A DNA stretch of 25,511 nt. Origin: a virus. This document shows, piece by piece, positions 21,239-25,511 of the stretch. Location of the stretch: positions 1 through 25,511 of IMG/VR virus record IMGVR_UViG_3300034378_000102; one strand, written 5' to 3'. The first letter of the stretch is position 1, and each line of letters starts with the position of its first letter. A model generated the notes under the pieces. That model was not told the origin of the DNA. It saw only the letters and a list, made by a program, of their open reading frames with translations, and made no database searches. The position numbers were made by a program, and so were the translations under genes.

Positions 21239-21819
21239 AGCGCTCGAACTGGATAGGTCCCACAGATCAATTTGATTACATGGGAGCTATGCAGTTCTGC
21301 AATCTTTTCATGTTAGGAATGAGAAGCCATAACACACTCCTGGATTTTGGATGTGGGAGCCTCCGGCTCGGAAGGTTTGCGATTCAATTCCTGGATCCAG
21401 GGAACTATTGCGGAATAGAACCGAATGCTGAGATTGTGAATGAGGGAGTGAAGCTCAACCACCTGAAGGATCTTATCAAGGCAAAGGATGTCCGGATAAG
21501 GATCTCCGATGATTGTGACATGGCCTGGTTCCAGAAGAAGTTCGATTACATCATGGCCCAGTCTGTCTTTACTCACATGCCTAAAAGCCAGATTAAATTG
21601 ACCCTGGCTTCAGCCAAAGGAGTGATGAAAAGATCCTCTCTATTCGTCGCCAACTATAAGCATGGGATTAAAAACTATGAGGGAGATGTATGGACCCAAA
21701 AGAACATCACCTATCGACCGGAGGCCATGATGAAGATGATCTCTGAGTCAGGGCTTACAGCCTCGCCCATTCATCTGATTCACACTCACCTCCAGACTTG
21801 GCTACTTATAAGACGATGA
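21235..21819 (+). CDS. SAM-dependent methyltransferase (class I)
   Basis: A 194-residue protein. Motif I LLDFGCGSLRLG (35-46), the acidic end of strand two (GIEPN, 60-64) and FDYIMAQSVFTHM (103-115) show a complete SAM-binding Rossmann fold, followed by a strand with SLFVANYKHG. In a sugar locus this type usually methylates glycans or their precursors. Alternatives such as protein or small-molecule methylation cannot be excluded. The 4-base overlaps with both neighbours indicate coupled translation. Confidence 0.85.
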   Translation: MKRSNWIGPTDQFDYMGAMQFCNLFMLGMRSHNTLLDFGCGSLRLGRFAIQFLDPGNYCGIEPNAEIVNEGVKLNHLKDLIKAKDVRIRISDDCDMAWFQKKFDYIMAQSVFTHMPKSQIKLTLASAKGVMKRSSLFVANYKHGIKNYEGDVWTQKNITYRPEAMMKMISESGLTASPIHLIHTHLQTWLLIRR

Positions 21820-22463
21820 AAGTTATTGTCACAGGGATGCACAGATCCGGGACCTCGATGATGGCCGGGCTTCTGATGAAGTGCGGATTGTATCTTGGGA
21901 ATAACCTGATCGGGATCCTGCATGATAACCCGAAAGGTCATTTTGAGGATCGTAACTTTATGAGGATCAATGCGGAGATCTTCGAGGCCAATGCTGGCCG
22001 GTGGGGGATGCCTCCAAAGAAAATCGAGATTGTCCCTCCAAAGCTCATAAATCAGATGAGGGCTTTTGTGGGGATGTGGCCAAAGGATCGACCGGTGGGG
22101 TGGAAGGATCCCAGGGCTTGTCTAACGGTTCAGATCTGGAGGGGATTAATCGAGCCAGAGAGCCTGAAGGTGGTCCACATAAAAAGGCCGGCGATGGAGA
22201 TCGCCCACAGCTTGAAGAAAAGGAACAAATTCCGGATCCAAAAAAGTTTAGATCTAACAAAATTTTATCTCGACAGGTTCTATAAAAACGTGGATGGGAT
22301 CCCATACATTGAAACCTCATATCACGATTATTTTAATGATTGGAGGTCAACGCTTGGATCCGTCTGTGAGTTTATTGGCTTGCGGATCCCGAAGGATATC
22401 AAACCGATCACCGATTTCATTGAGCCTAAACTATGGCATCACAGGGAGAAAGATGAAGGCTAG
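21816..22463 (+). CDS. PAPS-dependent sulfotransferase-like protein
   Basis: A 215-residue protein. GMHRSGTS (7-14) is the 5'-phosphosulfate loop, KDPRACL (97-103) is the conserved helix-start seen in bacterial sulfotransferases, and VVHIKRP (119-125) is the 3'-phosphate binding strand. HFED and SLKKRNKF fill the remaining expected positions. It would move sulfate from PAPS to a hydroxyl, probably on a sugar made by the neighbouring transferases. Start ATG 21816 overlaps the methyltransferase stop (ATGA). Related kinases share a similar P-loop, but the RSGTS and RP pairing favours sulfotransferase. Confidence 0.8.
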   Translation: MKVIVTGMHRSGTSMMAGLLMKCGLYLGNNLIGILHDNPKGHFEDRNFMRINAEIFEANAGRWGMPPKKIEIVPPKLINQMRAFVGMWPKDRPVGWKDPRACLTVQIWRGLIEPESLKVVHIKRPAMEIAHSLKKRNKFRIQKSLDLTKFYLDRFYKNVDGIPYIETSYHDYFNDWRSTLGSVCEFIGLRIPKDIKPITDFIEPKLWHHREKDEG

Positions 22464-22965
22464 AGAGACTCAACTTCTCCGGTCAATCCCGGATATTCTT
22501 GATTGCAAGACTATCCTCTATATCGGGATCAGCCAGGAAAGGGAGGAGATCCTCCGGCTATTCAAAAATAAGAATTTCAAGATCACAATCATAGAAGCAT
22601 GGAAGCCTAACGTGGAAGCCCTGAAGCCTAAGTATCCGGATATCATCTGGGGAGACATAACGGATCCGGAGATCATGGCTTCCCTGCCTCAATGCGATAT
22701 CGTGATGTGGTGGCATGGTCCGGAGCATGTGAAGAAAAAGGATCTCCCGGATCTACTGGGAGCATTGAGGAAAAAAGCCTTGAAATTTGCAGTCGTCGCC
22801 TGTCCCTGGGGGATCTATAAACAGGGAGCGGTCAAGGGCAATCCCTATGAGAAACATCAGTCCTATCTTTATCCGGATTTCTTCCGGGATCAGGGATGGA
22901 TGACAAGTGTGATCGGCCAGAAAAATGTGAGAGGATCCAATCTCATAGCATGGACAAAAGTATGA
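22453..22965 (+). CDS. SAM-methyltransferase-like protein (weak motif I)
   Basis: A 170-residue protein. ILYIGISQEREEI (21-33) sits where motif I (VLDIGxGxG) is expected but lacks the second and third glycines. IIEAWKPN (46-53) ends strand two with an acid, and CDIVMWWHGPEHV (81-93) resembles the FDxVxxxHVLEHV element. I therefore read it as a diverged methyltransferase fold; catalysis is uncertain. ATG 22453 overlaps the sulfotransferase gene by 11 bases and follows AGGGAGAA; upstream in-frame starts lie deep in that gene. Confidence 0.6.
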   Translation: MKARETQLLRSIPDILDCKTILYIGISQEREEILRLFKNKNFKITIIEAWKPNVEALKPKYPDIIWGDITDPEIMASLPQCDIVMWWHGPEHVKKKDLPDLLGALRKKALKFAVVACPWGIYKQGAVKGNPYEKHQSYLYPDFFRDQGWMTSVIGQKNVRGSNLIAWTKV

Positions 22966-23900
22966 AAAAATTAATCTATGCGCCGGCGATCTTTAACACT
23001 AATGGATCTCTCTCTGATCGGATTAATAACCTCTTCCTGGAATTTGAAAAGACTCTAGGATTCAAGACGATATACTCGGATCTGATGACCGAGGAGGCGA
23101 GGGAGGCATCGCTGATTTTAGTCTATGCCGGCTATCATGGACATAGGCTTTTAAGAGGATCCTTGAGGATCCCAAAAAGGACCAAAATAATCTATCTCCT
23201 CACCGGACCCCACAGCTTCAATTTGAATCTTATTAACCAGGTCATTGAGAGGGGGGATCTCAACCTCATTACCTATGAGGATTTCTTTTTAAAGCGATTC
23301 CCTCATTTAAAAAATAAAGTGGAATTTTTTCCTTTATACTTTGCTCCCTATGAACGGTATGCTAAACTCAAGTGGAAGAGGAATCCTATTATGATGTGTT
23401 TGCTGACCGGACACACAAATCCGAGGCTGTATCCCCTTCGATATTGGCTCCGCTCAGAGCTATCCAAAAGTAGGATCCTTCAGAAATATATCGTGTTCGC
23501 TCGACATCCGAGATGGGGAGGGATGACCGCAAAAACATCTTCTTTTGAAGTCGGTCCTTTTCTGAATGAAGACTATGCCAAGATCTTGAACGAGTATTAT
23601 TGTTCGATAGCAACGGACTCGATCTATCGCTATGGCTTGGCCAAGTATTATGAGATCCCGGCTGCCGGCTGCCTCCTCCTGGCCACTCAAAGTCCGGATA
23701 TTGACAAGGTAGGATTCAAGCCCTGGAAACACTACATCCGGATTAATAAATCCAATGTGATCCGGGTGATTAAAAGGATCCTCAGTTATCCTGAGAACTT
23801 TGATTTTATAAGACAGGGAGGTCGGGATTTTGTGATGGAAAATCACAGCGCCAGGAACAGGGTTGCGGAACTCGAGGAGTTGATGGAGAGGATCCAATGA
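22962..23900 (+). CDS. Glycosyltransferase, GT-B-like (CgeB/GT1 type)
   Basis: A 312-residue protein. The first 125 residues form an alpha/beta half (KLIYAPAIFNTNGSLSDRIN, LILVYAGYHGH, KIIYLLTGPHSF). FFPLYFAP (122-129) links to the second half, with LLTGHTNPRLYPLR (147-160). The donor-site region YGLAKYYEIPAAGCLLLATQ (224-242) and a tail with YIRINKSNVIRVIKRILSYPENFDFI (in part) and GRDFV fit Glyco_trans_1_2-type enzymes. ATG 22962 overlaps the previous stop. It is the last gene of the cassette and shares ATGA with the head-closure gene, tying the cassette to virion gene expression. Confidence 0.72.
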   Translation: MKKLIYAPAIFNTNGSLSDRINNLFLEFEKTLGFKTIYSDLMTEEAREASLILVYAGYHGHRLLRGSLRIPKRTKIIYLLTGPHSFNLNLINQVIERGDLNLITYEDFFLKRFPHLKNKVEFFPLYFAPYERYAKLKWKRNPIMMCLLTGHTNPRLYPLRYWLRSELSKSRILQKYIVFARHPRWGGMTAKTSSFEVGPFLNEDYAKILNEYYCSIATDSIYRYGLAKYYEIPAAGCLLLATQSPDIDKVGFKPWKHYIRINKSNVIRVIKRILSYPENFDFIRQGGRDFVMENHSARNRVAELEELMERIQ

Positions 23901-24202
23901 GTTATGACGGTCTGCTAATAAACACTTGCACGATCAAGAGGAGAGACTTCGATAAGTGGGGAGACGTTTCGTCAACAACTCTGGTCCCGAATCAAAAATG
24001 TCGATTTATGAGGATCATAAAATTAATCCGGGATTTCAAAGGAGAGGAAAAAATCAGCGTCGGTAAATTTTTCTTTAAAAGAAATGCGGTCCTCGAGCAT
24101 CAGGATCTCATTCTTTTCGATGGGATCGACTATGCAATATTAAAAATAAACAAACCTCAGAACTCGATCACTCATCATCATACGGAGGTCTGGGTAGATT
24201 AA
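23897..24202 (+). CDS. Head closure protein (SPP1 gp16-like)
   Basis: A 101-residue beta-rich protein. Features are LLINTCTIKRRDFDKWGD, CRFMRI, a SVGKFFFK strand, LILFDGIDYAILKI and the ending NSITHHHTEVWVD, the recognised pattern of head-closure/stopper proteins that seal the connector after DNA packaging (also called YqbH/XkdH-like). It returns the operon to its connector series after the glycan cassette, which starts directly after the adaptor gene. ATG 23897 overlaps the glycosyltransferase stop. Confidence 0.8.
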   Translation: MSYDGLLINTCTIKRRDFDKWGDVSSTTLVPNQKCRFMRIIKLIRDFKGEEKISVGKFFFKRNAVLEHQDLILFDGIDYAILKINKPQNSITHHHTEVWVD

Positions 24203-24604
24203 ATGGCTGAACAAACTGGGCTGACTATGGATTTCACGAACTTTGATGCCGGGTTCAAGGATCTCATCAATAACGTGATCCCTGGCCATGCACAGAAAGG
24301 ACTATTCCAGGCCGGAGCCTTGATTATAAAGTATGCGATCACAGAGGAGCCAAGAGCGCCTCATTTAACCGGGCATCTCTGGAGGAGTCAAAAGATAGAG
24401 GTCATCAAGGAGTCTGGTTATATAGGAGTGGCAGTTGGATTTAACACAAGCTATGCAGCCAAGCTCCATGAGGCTCCCTCGAATTGGAACTGGACCATGC
24501 AGGGGTCCGGACCAAAATATCTTGAGACTCCTATGTCGGTTCATAGAAATGATGCCATGAAAAAATGCGCTGATTATATTCTGTCTCAAGGGAGGAGGGT
24601 CTAA
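24203..24604 (+). CDS. HK97 gp10-like tail completion / head-tail joining protein
   Basis: A 133-residue protein. GALIIKYAITEEPRAPHLTG with LWRS, then GVAVGFNTSYAAKLHE and WTMQGSGPKYLETPM, is the standard sequence pattern of the HK97 gp10 / minor capsid group. These proteins attach the tail to the closed head. The start codon directly follows the previous stop (TAAATG), and the stop overlaps the next gene (TAATG). Gene order agrees with this role. Confidence 0.85.
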   Translation: MAEQTGLTMDFTNFDAGFKDLINNVIPGHAQKGLFQAGALIIKYAITEEPRAPHLTGHLWRSQKIEVIKESGYIGVAVGFNTSYAAKLHEAPSNWNWTMQGSGPKYLETPMSVHRNDAMKKCADYILSQGRRV

Positions 24605-25038
24605 TGTCTCTCCTCAAACACATCGCTCAATGGATCGAGGATAATTCAGCTTGGCAGATCGGGAAGGATCTCTTTGTCGGGCATCTTCCATTGGAGCTAG
24701 TAGGTGGAGGAAAGCCTCCGGATAGATGTGTTGTCTTGCTTCAGAATACTCCAGGCGCTGTGGTCGGAGATCTTCCTGATCGAGTTGATAAGCCTATCCA
24801 GGTTTGGAATCGAGCAGAGAATTATAGTGATGCCGAAGATGATGCGATTGGGATCTTCGATCTTATTCATGGGACCGCCGGATGGAACCTCCCGACCTGG
24901 CCGGCTGAACTCACAGAATATCTGGCTATGGTCATTGATGCGGTGGGATCCCCGGCGCCCATCGAAAATCCTGGAGAGAAAGGCTTGTTTGTTTTTTCAA
25001 CAAATTATATATGGAGGATTGAAAAAGACTCCTGCTAA
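24604..25038 (+). CDS. Tail terminator / minor capsid protein (SPP1 gp17-like group)
   Basis: A 144-residue protein. DLFVGHLPLELVGGGKPPDRCVVLLQNTPG, read in parts, and DRVDKPIQVWNRAENYSDAE followed by FDLIHG are the usual signature of the small proteins that cap the tail tube (minor capsid protein 3 / tail terminator group). It is coupled to the preceding gene through TAATG, with GGGAGGAGGG upstream. Assignment is from pattern and gene order. Confidence 0.75.
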   Translation: MSLLKHIAQWIEDNSAWQIGKDLFVGHLPLELVGGGKPPDRCVVLLQNTPGAVVGDLPDRVDKPIQVWNRAENYSDAEDDAIGIFDLIHGTAGWNLPTWPAELTEYLAMVIDAVGSPAPIENPGEKGLFVFSTNYIWRIEKDSC

Positions 25039-25045
25039 TTTAAAT

Positions 25046-25058
25046 CCTTTAAAGGAGG
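25046..25058 (+). promoter_or_regulatory. Palindrome overlapping the tail tube ribosome site
   Basis: CCTTTAAAGG (25046-25055) is a perfect 10-base palindrome whose right half runs into the ribosome site AGGAGG (25053-25058) of the gene at 25065. ATTTAAAT (25038-25045) lies just before it. The same CCTTTAAA core occurs at 13447-13464, so it may be a shared recognition or regulatory motif. Confidence 0.4.
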
Positions 25059-25064
25059 AAAGCG

Positions 25065-25511
25065 ATGCCAAAATGGCCATTCGGAGACATCGGACCTTGC
25101 GAAGTGACCTGGGATTTTGCTGGAACCCCGATCATACTCGCTCCTTATCTTGGAACCGTTTCTCTCAGAGCCACAGATAGTGTTGAAGATGTCCAGGAGG
25201 AAGGATGGGGCAATACCCCAGTCGATGCTGTTTATTCTGGAACCGTCTGCGATCTTGATGTTCCGCTCACCAGACAAGAATATGCCAATCTAAAGGATTG
25301 GCTGCCCGGAGTTACATATCAGTCTGGCGCTTTGACCTATTCTCCAAAAGCCGGATGCGATATGTATGAGAATGCAGTAGAGATGATGATTAAACCCCTC
25401 TGCGATAATGTCCCAGACCCAGATCAGTTGAGTTGGATCCACATTTTCAAGGCGCATCCCTGGAGAGAGACAGAACTCACTTTTGACAGAGCAGCTCAAA
25501 GAGTGATGATG
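25065..25511 (+). CDS. Tail tube (major tail) protein, 3' end outside window
   Basis: An open frame of 149 codons without a stop at the window end, starting at ATG 25065 with AAAGGAGGA seven to eight bases upstream. The product begins MPKWPFGDIGPCEVTWDFAG. It continues with beta-strand patterns typical of tail tube proteins in this gene position (GTVSLRATDSVEDVQEEGWG, then TPVDAVYSGTVCDLDVPL). FKAHPWRETELTFDRAAQRV lies near the end. Tail tube monomers stack into the hollow tube that conducts DNA. Position after the tail terminator is the strongest argument; the family match is from pattern memory. Confidence 0.7.
   Translation, partial: MPKWPFGDIGPCEVTWDFAGTPIILAPYLGTVSLRATDSVEDVQEEGWGNTPVDAVYSGTVCDLDVPLTRQEYANLKDWLPGVTYQSGALTYSPKAGCDMYENAVEMMIKPLCDNVPDPDQLSWIHIFKAHPWRETELTFDRAAQRVMM

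Noticed and set aside
1-25511. CRISPR arrays, transposase or IS ends, integrase and att sites
   Set aside because: None seen. The only repeats of size are the terminase/portal duplication and local hairpins.

Overview
This window is a contiguous piece of a tailed double-stranded DNA virus (phage or prophage, class Caudoviricetes). All convincing genes lie on the + strand, and the order is the canonical packaging, head, connector, tail series. The first gene is a peptidoglycan amidase with complete catalytic residues, which points to a bacterial host. Shine-Dalgarno sites are mostly GGAGG type, and Arg AGG/AGA and Ile ATC codons are common. I cannot name the host. No integrase, repressor or tRNA gene is visible, so lytic versus integrated cannot be decided.

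Layout. 1-1500: lysis cassette of an amidase and four small overlapping membrane proteins. 1500-1712: a region with a strong hairpin and a 37-base pyrimidine tract just before the small terminase gene. 1713-2306: small terminase subunit. 2307-2862: AT-rich gap with alternative hairpins and an abrupt strand-composition switch. 2863-4325: small genes, several with cysteine clusters. 4306-5805: large terminase subunit. 5632-6551: diverged tandem duplication of the terminase/portal junction, producing a hybrid ORF. 6252-10082: portal, minor head protein, a lectin-like protein and small genes. 10107-13442: a 1111-residue fusion protein. 13443-13850: structured non-coding gap with a promoter. 13851-16788: scaffold, major capsid protein, small head protein and a second lectin-like protein. 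16879-17508: head-tail connector. 17505-23900: ten-gene glycan, methyl and sulfate transfer cassette. 23897-25511: head closure, tail completion, tail terminator and the start of a tail tube gene.

The most unusual items are these. (1) The 1111-residue protein carries, in order, a polymerase-beta-type nucleotidyltransferase domain, a SAM methyltransferase domain, an ATP-dependent DNA ligase domain, a domain resembling the LigD 3'-phosphoesterase, a cysteine motif and an XkdF-type prohead protease. It looks like a DNA end-repair set built into the enzyme that matures the capsid. (2) A coupled cassette of glycosyltransferases, methyltransferases, a cupin and a PAPS-type sulfotransferase sits between two connector genes, with 4-base overlaps at both borders, suggesting modification of virion or host glycans. 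(3) The terminase/portal duplication coincides with a change in sequence style, consistent with a recombination joint between two related phages. (4) The protease and its usual scaffold continuation are separated by 408 bases of structured non-coding DNA containing a near-consensus promoter.

How the genes work together: the terminase pair packages DNA through the portal into a procapsid made of the capsid protein and scaffold. The XkdF domain cleaves the scaffold, and adaptor, closure and terminator proteins join the head to the tail. The amidase and membrane proteins release progeny. The glycan cassette and the two lectin-like proteins probably act on virion or cell surface chemistry. The ligase-containing fusion probably acts on the genome in or near the head; that last point is inference.
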